DNA of 64,000 bases from Daphnia carinata. Lineage: Eukaryota; Arthropoda; Branchiopoda; Diplostraca; Daphniidae. Below the pieces are notes generated by a model, which did no database searches, was not told the origin of the DNA, and saw only the letters and a program-made list of their open reading frames with translations. The position numbers were made by a program, and so were the translations under genes. Shown piece by piece: positions 26,242 to 37,958 of the stretch. The stretch spans positions 10,538,971 through 10,602,970 of the forward strand of contig NC_081333.1 of the NCBI RefSeq assembly GCF_022539665.2, written 5' to 3'. Each line of letters opens with the position of its first letter. Within the stretch, counting starts at the first letter, position 1.

Positions 26242-27907
26242 ATGGCCTTGAATTTGGGCGATATCGACGCCTGTATTCAAGATTTAATTGATTTAACCGA
26301 AGATTACAAAGAGCTTGAAGTAATGCTGATTTTCTGCACATCTTATGGAATATAATAAGACAATTTTTTGTACTATTTAGGCAACTCACAAAGACTACAC
26401 AGTACAATTGGAACAACTGTCAGAACTACAAACAAAATGTGTGAAAAATTTGAGCCATCAAAGATACCGATTAGGGATTATCAAGTCAACATTAAAAAAG
26501 TATTAAACATTAGTAATTGCAGCTAAAAATTCATTATAGTGACTAGAGATAACTGTTTAGGCTTAAACCAAAGGATGACTCAGAGAAAGAAAAATTTCAA
26601 CTTCTGAACAAGGATTTAATGAGGAGACAAGCTCAACTAAATGAGATGGAAGAATCTTTACCTAAAAAGAGTGGGACATACCTTAAAATCATACTAGGTT
26701 CAGTCAATGTGTCATTTCTCAACAAACAGGAAAGGTTTGTGTAATTTCCCTAAATTTATCACACATCTGTGTCAATCCATTATTTTTTGCAGGTTCAAGT
26801 ACAAGGATGACTATGAAAAGTTCAAACTTGCTCTAAGTGCTATAGCAATGGGACTATCTGTAACAAACCTTCTTGCCAATTTAAGGTAGGCCCAATGTTC
26901 TATGTCAAATAATATTGAATGCTCATTGCCATTCACAAATTTCCAGGATCTTGGATTTGGCCTTTGTTTTCCTAATGGTGTGGTATTACTGCACTCTGAC
27001 AATCCGCGAATCAATCTTACGAGTAAATGGCTCCAGAATCAAAGGGTGGTGGAGAGCGCATCATTTCATTTCGACGGCACTGTCTGCTGTTTTACTCACA
27101 TGGCCTGACTCCGCTACGTATCATCTGTTTCGTCACCAGCTGATGTGGTTCTACGTCTACATAAGTACGTAATTATATTTAGTCCTATTATGTAGCGACG
27201 CTCATTTGATATGCATGTGATATAATTGTATTATTTCATTGGCTTAGGTTTTGTTCAGTACCTTCAGTTCAGATACCAGCAAGGCTGTCTGTATCGTCTC
27301 AAAGCTTTGGGCGAGCGACACGATATGGATATTACCATTGAAGGGTTCCATTCTTGGATGTGGCGAGGACTTAGTTTTTTACTACCTTTTCTCTACCTGG
27401 GATATTTCTATCAATTGTACAATGCTTGGGCCTTGTATCAACTTATTTCTCATCCGAATAGTGAGTGGCAGGTACAAAAAAAAATTTTATAACTTCAAAT
27501 CAGGGAGCATTTTTTTCACTTTGCTTATCCTTCTCAGATTCCAGTCCTTTCCTTCCTTTTCCTGATACTTTTTCTGGGGAATATTTTGACAACATCTATG
27601 GTAATTCCGCAGAAACTAAGAGACAAAGTTCGTCTTAAATACCGTTTCACACGTCTCGACAAGTATTTTTCCACTTATACCAAGGGTGGTAGACGATTTA
27701 CGTTATCTGGTAAGGAATTAGCTTTTATGTTTGTTCCCGCTGCCCTCATATTACTTTTTGGAAACAGATCGTTCGCGATCGAATGAAGGCCGTGATTCCG
27801 TTATCCAAGGGGAGCATGCAGCAAAAACTGATTCGGAAAAAATTAAAGAAAATCATGGTTCACCTAGAGACATAAGTCATAATTTTGAGAATGAAAAAGA
27901 CCAATGA
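26242..27907 (+). CDS. TMEM120: Transmembrane protein 120 (TMEM120 / TACAN family)
   Basis: Multi-pass membrane protein of the endoplasmic reticulum and nuclear envelope. The vertebrate family members A and B influence fat-cell differentiation, a mechanosensitive channel role was proposed for A, and structures show a fold like ELOVL enzymes with bound coenzyme A. Exons: 26242-26319, 26381-26499, 26561-26734, 26793-26885, 26947-27164, 27248-27471, 27538-27709, 27768-27907. The N-terminus is a coiled coil of about 100 residues. Next come [31 protein letters not shown], the signature [14 protein letters not shown] with GSRIKGWW, then [16 protein letters not shown] and [18 protein letters not shown]. 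Six membrane helices are expected. The C-terminus is a charged tail that is longer than in vertebrates. Start chosen at the only in-frame ATG giving the coiled coil. Confidence 0.95.
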
Positions 27908-28617
27908 AACTAGTGTTACAAGAAAAAAAGTTCGTCCGAGATACAGTCAACTGATCGGAAAACTTGTAACTTCAGACTAATACCGAATCACATCACCGTT
28001 GAAAGCATATTTTTGTCTTGTCTGTTGTTTTTTTTTGTTTTGTTTTTTTTCTAGTTTTTTTTTTTTTTTTTTTTTGTTTGCTTTTTCATTATTATTATTT
28101 TGTTGGGAAGAACCCTTTTTTTAAATAAATTTTTCCCCTTTACTCAAACCACGAAAAGAAAAATTTATTGCACTGGCACATTTTCTCTTTGATTTTCACG
28201 TGTTTTTGTCCTATATGTTGTGGTTTTTCCAACATTTAAACCGATTTCGGTTTGCAACCAAAAGCTGGCTGTATCCACGGATGTTCTAAATAAAATAAAC
28301 AATACGAAATGGATAACTTGTACAACAATCGCTACTCAACGGCTTCCAGTGCCCGCGAAGTTCCCGATAGCCTTGGAGAAAAAAAATCACAGGTTTTATT
28401 GAAAATAGAACTCTGATTTCGATTAAAGTTGTTGGTTTTCTCCATGAACGAACCGTTCTTAATTACACGATGGTTCTTTACGTTAAGTTCAAATTTTAAG
28501 AATAATATGGCAATCCGTTTTACCCAAAATAAAAATAAAAAATATTGGCCTTTTTTCTGTTTTACTGCTACCGCCATCATCGCGGTCACGTTTCTAGTTA
28601 ATTCTCTACATACACTG
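27908..28617. other. TMEM120 3' flank with homopolymer runs
   Basis: T-rich DNA with long T runs near 28030-28075 and an ATT run near 28090-28100, probably 3'UTR and flank. It contains the left copy of a direct repeat, listed separately. No gene seen. Confidence 0.5.
28254..28330 (+). repeat. Left copy of an approximately 75 bp direct repeat
   Basis: Contains GGCTGTATCCACGGATGTTC, then TAAATAAAATAAACAATACG and GTACAACAATCGC. A near-identical copy in the same orientation sits at about 30698-30775, just upstream of the leucine-rich gene. The two copies bracket the first foldback repeat array. Confidence 0.85.
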
Positions 28618-30690
28618 ACCGAAAAAATTTTAAGCCCGACTAAATAAGCCCGACTTTTCTCGGTCGGGTTTTAAATTTTTTTCAAAAAAAACTGACACTC
28701 ATCGGAATTGGTTGAGTATCACAGGGTATACTCAAAATTGAATGCTGATTCCGGGAAAATTGCTATTTTTAAAATTAAGCTAATCATTTTTGAAATACAC
28801 GGAATATTTAACGCAAAGCTAGCGCGCCAGTACGGTACAACGCTAGCGCTATACAGCAGGAAGTCGGGTTTATATTGTCGGGCTTAAAATTTTTTTCCTA
28901 TTAAAAAATAATATCATTAAATCTAGATAACTATATATGATTCTGATTCAAAATTTAACAATGAACACGAAAATGAAATTTGTTTTTACGTAGAGTTTAT
29001 TGTTTTTGAATAATCAAAGAAGTTTGATGTTTCACGCTAGCGCTGTAGCGTACTGGCGGCTAGTAATGGTTTCGATTTGCACACACACTAATTTTATATT
29101 TTGGACTACTCCAACACTATGAACTCTACGTAAAAACAAATTCCATTTTTGTTTTCCTTGGTTAATCTTGCATCAGAATCATGTATAGTTATTTAGATTT
29201 AATGATATTATTTTTGAATAGGACAATATTTTAAGCCCGACAATATAAGCCCGGCCTTCTGTTTTTCTTGTTTAATTCAAAAGCTATAAGGCCAATTAAA
29301 AAATAAACTTTATATTCGTGATTAGCATTCCATTCTTCATCGAAATCATGTATTTTAGGCCAAATTTGAAATTTGGCCAAAAATGAAAAAGTAAGAAGGC
29401 TATAGCCTTCTCACTTTTCCTATTTTCTTCAAATCCTAGATTTCGTTAGAAATACATTATTCCGATTCGAAATTTATCGCTGATCACGAAAAGGGGGTAT
29501 ATTTTTATATTAGGCTTCTACTTTTTGAATTAACCGTAAAAAACAGAAGGCCGGGCTTATTTTGTCGGGCTTAAAATTTTTTCCTATAAAAAAAATAATA
29601 TCATTAAATCTAGATAACTATATATGATCCTGATTCAAAATTTAACAAGGAACACGAAAATGGAATTTTTTTTTACTTAGAGTTCAAGGTTTTTTAATAA
29701 TCAAAGAAGTTTGATGTGTCACACTAGCGCTGTAGCGTACTGGCGCGCTAGTAATGGTTTCGATTCGCACACACACTAATTTTAGATTTTAGATTACTCC
29801 AAAACTATATACTCTACGTAAAAACAAATTCCATTTTCGTGTTCCTTGGTTAACTTTTAATGAGAATCATGTATAGTTATCGAGATTAAATGATACTATT
29901 TTTTAATAGGAAAAATTTTTAAGCCCGAAAGATAAAGTCGGGCTTATTTTTTAACCCAACTTTTACCGTTTTTTACGTTTTATTCAAAAACCATGAGTCT
30001 AATGTGAAAACAACCATCATATTCGTGATGCCCGTTCAATTCTGCATCGAAACTATGTATTTAAAGCGAAATCTAAAATTTTGCCAAAATTGAAAAAGTA
30101 AGAAGGCTATAGCCTTCTCACTTTTCCAATTTTCTTCAAATCCTAGATTTCATTAAAAATACATTATTCCGATTCGATATTGATCGCTGATCACGAAAAT
30201 GGCGTATGCTTTTATGTCAGGCTTCTACTCTTTGAATTAACCGTAAAAAACCAGAAAATCGGGCTTATTTAGTCAGGCTTATTTTGTCGGGCTTATTTTC
30301 AAGCCAAAAATTTGGCGAAAATAGTGCACTGCTTGGAATTCTATTATAAATTACCCATTATAGTGAAAATTAAACGCTGATTTTAGGCAAATTAGTCGTG
30401 TTCTTGTCAAATCAGCTGTTTTAAAAATATATTAAGTATTGGGCTCTAAGAGATTGCGCCATAGCGTATTGGCGAGCTAACATTTGATACCATGGTTTCT
30501 ATTTATTTAAAAATTTCTAATCTCATGAAAAATAGGAGTCAATTTTCCTGATTCTCTTTTATTTCAAATCCAATGCACATCTGCCCTTTGTTAAATTTAA
30601 AATTTTGCAAAAATGCAAAATTAATGAAAAGTCGGGCTTATTTTTTTTTGTCGGACTTATTTTTAAGCCCAAAAATTTGATGAAAAAGTA
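28618..30690. repeat. Foldback repeat array 1
   Basis: About 2 kb made of repeated modules in both orientations. These include AAGCCCGAC and its complement GTCGGGCTT at many module ends; a GC-rich axis motif GCTAGCGCGCCAGTACG or its inverse at about 28818-28850, 29036-29064 and 29723-29752; and the palindrome GAAGGCTATAGCCTTC at about 29395-29410 and 30102-30117. Arms around the axis repeat inverted. For example AACAAATTCCATTTT at about 29137 and 29823 is the reverse of the AATG(A/G)AATTTGTTTTTACG type at 28972 and 29659. No protein-coding capacity is seen, so this looks like non-autonomous elements nested or tandemly repeated. Confidence 0.85.
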
Positions 30691-30697
30691 TCATTTT

Positions 30698-30775
30698 GCC
30701 ACCAACAGATGGCTGTATCCAAGGATGTTCTAAATAAATAAACAATACCGATGTGGATAACCAAGTACAACAATC
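30698..30775 (+). repeat. Right copy of the approximately 75 bp direct repeat
   Basis: Reads GGCTGTATCCAAGGATGTTC, then TAAATAAATAAACAATACCG and GTACAACAATCGCC, matching 28254-28330 with a few changes. It ends about 40 bp before the start codon of the leucine-rich gene, so it probably lies in that gene's promoter or 5'UTR. Confidence 0.85.
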
Positions 30776-30817
30776 GCCATTCGTCACCATGTGACCCATT
30801 TTCTATAAAAGAAGAAA

Positions 30818-32404
30818 ATGCTGAACTTAAAACAGCCTTTAACTTTAGTAACGTGTGCCTCCGATTGCCTTATTGAATTAGTGCTGTTTTGGAATTCGCA
30901 TCAACTTGATATTCAATCCTTCACAATTTTACGAGAATACCTTTTATCTATTCCCAACAACCTGTTCGACCAGTGGGCGGAGAAGCTAATGTTAAGGTTA
31001 GGTAGATTGCAACGTAATTCAGATGCCCTTTTTCTTATTTTTAGTTCTGCCTTAACACGAATGGATATTGATCATTTTCCCACTCTGCCTGTAAATGTGA
31101 ATAGACTTTGTGATGGCTTTAGATTTACCACAAATCTAAGGTACTTGTGCTGTCGCTATGCCCCTTTTTTTTGGTCTCCATCAGATTTATTGATGCTTCA
31201 AAAATCAGTAGGTCATTTCACAAATCTTCAAAGGTTAGTCATATGTAATATAGATCTTATGGAGAGCCCCTCGTTTCTGGAGACTGTTGGAAACCAACTC
31301 AGCAGCCTAAAAGAACTTGACATCAGTTATGGGAAAATACCAGCAGACAGTTACAAAAAAATAGGTGACAATTTTTTACATCTTGAAGTCCTAAGGATAA
31401 AACAACATTCAGAAGAATTTCGTACCATCACCCGTAAACATGCAATACAACTACTTGTTTGTTTATTGAAGCTAAAGATTTTGGATGATGATTCAACTGC
31501 ATGGGTAAATTAGTTTAACTTTGATAAATTTTTCAATTGTCTAATGAGTAGTACTAATGTACCTTTTACACAGAGCTGTGTTCTACCAGCCTTAACACAA
31601 CTCAGCAAAGAAATGTACTCTCATTTATGTGCCTCCATAGAGCATCTTACCATCTACCAATGCTCAGAAGTAAACATAAAATTTACCAAAAAGGTTGTGA
31701 GTGTGTGCCTAGATACCAAAGTCTTCAGAGAGTCGCCGGAACATAACGTAACAAGTGTAAGCACTTGGCTATGCAACAATTTTCCCGGACTCCTGTCAAT
31801 CAACCTTCGCCTAGAAAATGTTTTGTTTACCACAATTGCAAATTTTTTACAAAGTAAAAGCATGGGATGGAAAATTCATTCCATTTTCCTCTCCAAAATT
31901 CCTCTCAATGTAACGCATTTCCAAATTATTGGAAAATATGCTCCTAATCTTAAAAAGTTGGAAATACTGAACCAAGTAATTTTGGATGTATCAACCAATA
32001 ATCAACACATCGCTGCAGATGATGTTGGCCGTTTAGCCCGGCCATATTTTCGTCATCTTACACATCTCTCTTTTACTGGAGCCTGGACGGAAAATATTGT
32101 CTGCGTTCTATTGAATAACTGTGTTTTCTTGCAAGACCTCATTCTAAAACCAAATGTTTTACCGGTGACATTTCTCAAGCACAATCCTCTTTCATATTTA
32201 CAGCGACTCATCCTTGATAGGTCGCATTTGGTTTGGAACGAATGTGATCTAGAGTTGAATTTTCTTCGATATGTCCTTAAATCAGCATCAAACTCCCTTA
32301 GAGAACTTGGCCTTAAATCTAGGCCTCCCATAGAATGGGATAGTCTTCTTCAGCAGTTAAAACTGGAAAATTGTGATTTTCAAATATTGCGACCCATTGT
32401 TTAA
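30818..32404 (+). CDS. Unrecognised leucine-rich protein, two exons
   Basis: Exons 30818-31504 and 31574-32404 join in frame (TGG, then AGC TGT) to give about 505 residues. I do not recognise the family by name. The product has an N-terminal segment (LTLVTCASDCLIELVLFWNS) of F-box-like character, followed by irregular leucine-rich units such as FTNLQRLVICNIDLMESPSF, LSSLKELDISYGKIPADSYK, FLHLEVLRI, APNLKKLEIL and FRHLTHLSFTGAW. This fits an F-box/LRR-like substrate adaptor of a ubiquitin ligase, but the F-box itself is not clear. It has a single 69 bp intron, a start ATG shortly after a TATAAAA at about 30803, and a position next to repeat array 1. It may be a lineage-specific family member. 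Confidence 0.8.
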
Positions 32405-33497
32405 AGTTCGTGCCTCAGGTTCCAAAGATTCATTTATCCCAACCTATAAGTAAAAATTGCCACAATTACTATAGTAACCCATTTTCGAGCATGTCATAAA
32501 ACAATTATTAGTTAAACAGAAAAGTTTCAAAAATGCTGAATTTCTTACATTCCGGTGACTAAGTTTCCGAAGTTTTTTTGGCTTATTTTTTTAATAGCCC
32601 GTTGTAACTGCATAATAGAAAACATAATGCTTTGCATAATAAACGATTATTATACATTTGTCTATGTCTCACTTCGTTCTAATACTGACTTATTTCAGAC
32701 CAAACGACGTGTATTGTAGCTGATGTACATACAGTAGAAATAAAGTCGATTTGAGACTCAAGACGAATAAGGAAATAACCAATTCGAGACCGATAGGAAA
32801 ACATTCCTTAAGAAAACACAAGATCGCATGAGGTTTGGAGTATAAAGGTAAAATCGGCGGTAAGAGAGAATACAAGGAACCTATCAGGAATTGGCATGTC
32901 CCACTTCCTCGGAACAAAGGCTGTAAAAATGAGAAATCGCGACGTACAGAAAAAAAAAGAAAAACGCTTAGAATACTTCGCCGTCTCGATTTCCGTTCGG
33001 TCTACACGTGCACACTACATAACTGCCGCCATTTAGAAGGTGAGTGGATGCTGATAATAATTTCCGCGAGATTGACAAGTAAAAAAAGAAACAGACAATC
33101 TCCAATAACCAATAAGGATAAAGGAGTCGGACATGATTAGTTTGCGCTAGGGATAATAAAACCATATAGTTTCGTACATAGTAGACATGGCTCGCGTATA
33201 TGTTTAATGATACCGCGAAGTAATAGAGCTGGAAATTGGTACCAAAGAAACTGTCATCTTATCTGACGGAGGTTTTCACACTCCCCTGCCATATTTTCCT
33301 GCAACTCCTAAATGTAGTGGTATCTGTTTACCCTAATGAGAAATGCAGTTAGGATAGCAACTGCTTTGTTTCTCTTTCAATGACTTCAATAACACGTGTA
33401 TGGAGGAAAACAAATTCATTTTTAAAAAATCCACATAAATAGATTCCGCCAGTGCTAATCCCCCCTTTTTTTGCTTTCATTTCTGCACGTCTAATCA
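32405..33497. other. Tail-to-tail intergenic region
   Basis: The 3' flanks of the leucine-rich gene (+) and tweety (-) meet here. It includes the likely tweety 3'UTR. No additional gene or RNA gene is recognisable. Confidence 0.55.
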
Positions 33498-35937
33498 CTA
33501 GTAAAAATCAGACGACTCAAGCGTTTTGCATGACTTACTCAACGTGGGATACTGGCCATTATTGGGACCCAACAGAAGTGGTGGGGCTGAGGGTTGCTCA
33601 TGACGGTTATGACTTCCACGTCCATTCCTATCAATCGAAAATGCCATTACCATAATGACAATATAAACAATTGTACATACACATGTAGCGAATGGATTCT
33701 TACATGGTTCCCGGGAAAGGCGGCGTCTGTGGTGGAGTGTGTGTATGACGATAATGTGCGTGACGTCCAGGATACGTTCCAGCTGACGAATATGTTTGCG
33801 GAGGATTTAGCGATGGTCGGTTTAGACTGCCACCTTGGGCACCACGGCTGCTACTGCCAGCGCTACTAGATAGAGGAAGGAACGGATCTGCTTCGGCTAC
33901 TTGTAAATAACCCTTACTGTAAATGGAAAGATAAAAAAATACTGCTAAGTAACGTAAAAGTTTGTAACCTTCTGTTTTAATCTCACCGTTTCCTTAGATA
34001 AATCCAAACGTGAGAATCTACCCAGACCAAAATTGTAAATAGCAATCCAGCGGCCAATGCACTTGCCAACATAAAGGTTAGTCCAAATCTATTTTTTTTT
34101 TTTTAAGTTAAAAAAAAAAAAGTCCGTTTTATATCATACCGATAGGAAGAAGACCCAAAACGAACAATGCGAAACTTAACATGACGTAAATATATAGAGT
34201 AAAAAAGATGATTTACAAAGCTTTGTTGCAGACGACATCGAGTAAATCCAAATATCGCCGATGAAGCGGCGCACAATCCACTAAACCGGCCAGAGTAGCC
34301 AAGTTTTGGGTTGCGGTTTTCAAAGATCTGGTAAGCTTGTCGAGTGAAGGCTGAACCTAATATTATAAAAAAAAAATATATATACATAAATAAAAAGAAA
34401 ACAAAAATAAAATTGTAGAGGAAAGGATCGAAAAGAATAGTAACTTACGTCTTTTGGCGAATAGTGCATTTCGGCGAGAGCGGCAAACTCGGCAACTAGC
34501 TGTTCGCTTTTTTCGATATTTAAGCGGGCCTGGCGCACAAAATTGTTGAAAGGGCCACTCTCTTTGACTGCACCGTCAACCGGGCAGTGAATATAGTAAT
34601 CGGCGACATCTATGCCATATTGATTGGCAATTAGGCGCTCGATAACACCAGCGGGATCGACACATGCATCCCCCATACCCTTAAAGACGACTGTAATTAG
34701 ATTCTCCAACCAGTAATAAGGCAAACTTGGCAGAAAGACTTACAATGGCTACAGCGACATAGACTGAAGCGGTACACCAGCTGATGATAATCATTAGCAG
34801 GCCCAAAACGGCAAACCTGGAAAGTAAAGAAATTCGGCGTAATATCGGGAAAAAAAAGCCAAGATGTTCAAACTTAAGGGAAAATGTACAGAATTATTTA
34901 CATGACAAGTAGGCAGCGTATGCGGCGAACGACTCCGAAAATCAGAATCAAGCAAAGCAAGATGAAGGCGCTGAGCAGGCCCATGGTAATCGGCCATCTA
35001 ATTATTTCAGCCATTATGTAAAATAAAATAAAATGTTTTTAAAACTTTAGGTGACGGTTACAAGGACTCTCAACCCACCTATACACTTCGATGGCATCAA
35101 AAACTCTAAGGAATGGTGGCAGAGGAGACGGCGGCAATAAACGTTCGTAAAGCAGAGTCATATCATCGATGGAACGATTTATGTTTGCCGTGGTTCCATG
35201 TAACAGCTCCAATGCCAGACGCTGAATAGTAGCGTTCGGTAGGAGCTTACCATCGTCCACAACTTCTGTTAGACGATCGGCTAATGGGAAACTTTGAGTT
35301 TCTAGATTTAATTTTAGCGAATGACTCTAATAAAAAAAAAAACCATTAACAACTAATCAACCATGGCGACAAACACAAGAAGAAAAAAAAAATGTTTATA
35401 CATTATCCTTGACGGCGTCAATATTGTGCTGAACGGCACGCAACGTAGTACTAAATCGCAAGAAAGCATTGTGTACATCGTCATTCCCGTAAAGACCGAT
35501 CGCTACGGTAGCGCTGAGAATAACAAGAAGGAGTAATGTATACGTTTGCAAACAACGGTAGATCAAATAAGAAAGTTTCTAATAAATAGTCGTGGGTTAC
35601 CTGCAAATAAATGCCGTCACGCCGAGAACCCAACGATGGCAGTAAAGACTTCTACCCTGTCTGAGCTGTTTGTCACAACAGCGAGAAAGCAAATATGATA
35701 GCAAAACCAATAGAGTCAAGAGCAGCCATACAGCTGGAACACTAGCTGCAACTCCCAATGACTAAAGGAAAACATTTAATGAAATTTGGAATGCTACAAG
35801 AGGCTTAAAGTACATACCTCTAAGTAGATATTGCTCCTGGGGTTAAAGGTACTGTTCACTAATTGAAAAGTAATATTCACATGGGGCAGTGAGTGATAAA
35901 ACGAGGCCAGCAAAGATGGAACATAATCTTCATCCAT
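33498..35937 (-). CDS. TTYH: Tweety homologue (TTYH) membrane protein
   Basis: Five-pass plasma-membrane protein; vertebrate members were proposed as volume-regulated or calcium-activated chloride channels. Translation starts at 35937 (MDEDYVPSLLASFYHSLPHV). Recognisable pieces in order are NITFQLVNSTFNPRSNIYLE; the first membrane pair with LLTLLVLLSYLLSRCCDKQ and GVTAFICR; the ectodomain with MGDACVDPAGVIERL and DYYIHCPVDG; then LAGLVDCAPLHRRYLDLLD with VVCNKAL; the last membrane helix FMLASALAAGLLFTILVWVD; and a proline/serine-rich cytosolic tail. The tail splices once more after FPGTM to reach the terminal CKTLESSDFY, stop at 33500-33498. That ending resembles arthropod tweety proteins as I recall them. 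About nine exons are separated by short introns. Confidence 0.9.
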
Positions 35938-36781
35938 GTTTAAAAGCTCTGATGTACCCTCCTAAGCATTACATCCCCTGTTAAAACGAAATATACAAAG
36001 CATCAGTATGGCTACCAGGTTCTCACAATTAATAAATGACAGACAATCTCAACTGATATTTTCACCATTAGCAGGCAATTTGTAAATGATAGGGAAAAAA
36101 AGAAGTGGGGGACTTTGTTTATGTTTACATTTGATACAAGCAACAACAATGATACAGTGGATCAATGGCTTTGTGCCAACCATACTGCATATGGTTTTTG
36201 AGGTAATGCCATTAATCGAATTTCGTCGTCTTACAATGACAGACTACAAATTCTGCGACAAATTATACCACGTAGGGGAAAAAGTAATAAATAGTGACAT
36301 AACTGAAGTTTAGAATATTTGTGCAGATGTATATTAGTTAGGAACTTCAGAATCGAAGACCCGACTGTATCTAAGCTTCTCTCTGTGATTTGTAAAGCTA
36401 GTATCATCCCTATATTGAGACATTTCAGAATTTTACTTACATTTTGAATTTGTTCGATAGATGAAACTATCTTAAATTCATCGCTGTCGATCAATTGGTA
36501 TGGGCTAAGTGCCTAAATTAGTAACAAATATAGTGCCAAACCCAGCGGGCTGTTAGAACTCGGACGCCATGAGCTCTAATAATAAGGATAGGCGACGTTG
36601 CCACGACAAAAACAAATAAATATTTCAAAAAATGAGTCGAAATTTACAGTGATGTCAATGTCTATGAAGGAATAACGACGTGATCAACAATAGTCGTTTA
36701 TTTGAAATAATACGGAGAACGAACGAAAATACATTCATCATTACCAAATTTTGTCATGTTATTTTTATTCCGCTACACTCT
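35938..36781. other. Tweety 5' region and NUDCD3 3' flank
   Basis: A splice acceptor for the tweety gene lies at about 35978 (TTTTAACAG on -), giving 5'UTR at 35938-35977. A plausible upstream non-coding exon ends at a GTAAGT donor near 36440. The 5'UTR contains ATG TAA (35974-35969 on -), a minimal start-stop upstream frame. Confidence 0.5.
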
Positions 36782-37958
36782 TCAGGAGAATGGATCGTGA
36801 TTGAAATTTTTATCCTCCAGAGGTTGCTCTAGACAAGCCTGAAAATATATTTTAACAAAGAAGTAATTTGATTTTTCCCCACAAACCATGTTTTGAATGA
36901 AGTCCAAATGAAACCAAAAGAAAAAATGGTTATCGGAACTTCATATTAATGTTATTACTATGAGGTTACATTTGAAAACTGCTGCCTTGTCCCTTGGTTA
37001 ACTATCAACTCCTCAACTTTCATGTGTTCTTCTTGACTTAGGTCACTGGTCATAATGACTGTATCAATTTTTTTGGTATCAATTGGGGGATCAGAAGAAA
37101 ACAATCTATCCCACCAACGTTCTTCTTTTTTCTCCAGATTGACCTAGAATTAAGATTTGAAATAAATTTGAAAACTTTATACTTTCAAAATTCTTGCTAC
37201 CTGAACATGTTCTCCATCAAAGCTCCATAGACACTCATCTGGTATAACTCTGTGTGGGAATGTTTGGTCTATTAAAACACAGCTTCCCTCCTGTCCAACA
37301 GTTGCAACTTGGAGATGGAGAGGATCAATTTTCACATTGACTTGTTTAGCTTTTTGGATGTCCTTTGTGACTGGAATGAAAACATCAATGTCACCTAGGG
37401 TTTGACTCCACCTTGCAAAAATAGCTTTTACAGAATATTTTTCATACTAGAGTTTAACAATGCATACCTGTAGGTTCCCCGATCATCTCCATTATACACT
37501 TCCCTAACATTTTTTTCTTCATTTACCTCCATTTTTCTCAAGGCACCATTACTTGTTTCGACTATTAATGGTTCAGGTGTATCTGCTTCAATACCCAACA
37601 CAACCTCTTGACAGGCTGAAGGGACATCACTGTCATTCGATGCCATATTCCCTAGTACAGCAGCCTGTTTCTCGTAATGAGTCTGATTTTCATATCTTTG
37701 GAACAATTTCTGTACAATGTCCTTAGCTACACCACCTGGAAACCCAACTTTTCCAGAAGAATCATTTTGATGCTGAAAGAAGTCTGTGCTAGAATTGCAA
37801 AGGCACAGTATTTCAAGTACGCGACTAAATGCAAATTGTTCAGTATGTTATCAATACCATCTGTAAAGGAATCCAAAGACAGAATCGAGAAACGTGACTA
37901 TACTACGTTCTTCCTTTAAAATTTCGAGAAACAATCGGTCGTGCTTATTGCTCTGCAT
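36782..37958 (-). CDS. NUDCD3: NudC domain-containing protein 3
   Basis: HSP90 co-chaperone of the NudC family; the vertebrate protein stabilises the dynein intermediate chain. The N-terminal exon from 37958 encodes MQSNKHDRLFLEILKEERSI and FGFLYR. It splices after AGATG to C ACA GAC TTC, giving TDFFQHQNDSSGKVGFPGG as in the family's FLYRKTDFY..MGFPPG block. After an acidic linker comes NVREVYNGDDRGTYRYALLN, then the CS (p23-like) domain with WSQTLGDIDVFIPVTKDI, CLWSFDGEHVQVNLEKK and RWWDRLFSSDPPIDTKKID. The last exon ends DKNFNHDPFS. The C-terminal tail is shorter than in vertebrates. It is head to head with fumarase. Confidence 0.92.

Noticed and set aside
27251-27565. Second open frame overlapping TMEM120
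   Set aside because: It is a shifted-frame shadow of exons that have clear TMEM120 similarity.
28618-30690. CRISPR array
   Set aside because: The repeats are long, in both orientations and in an animal genome, with no regular spacers.
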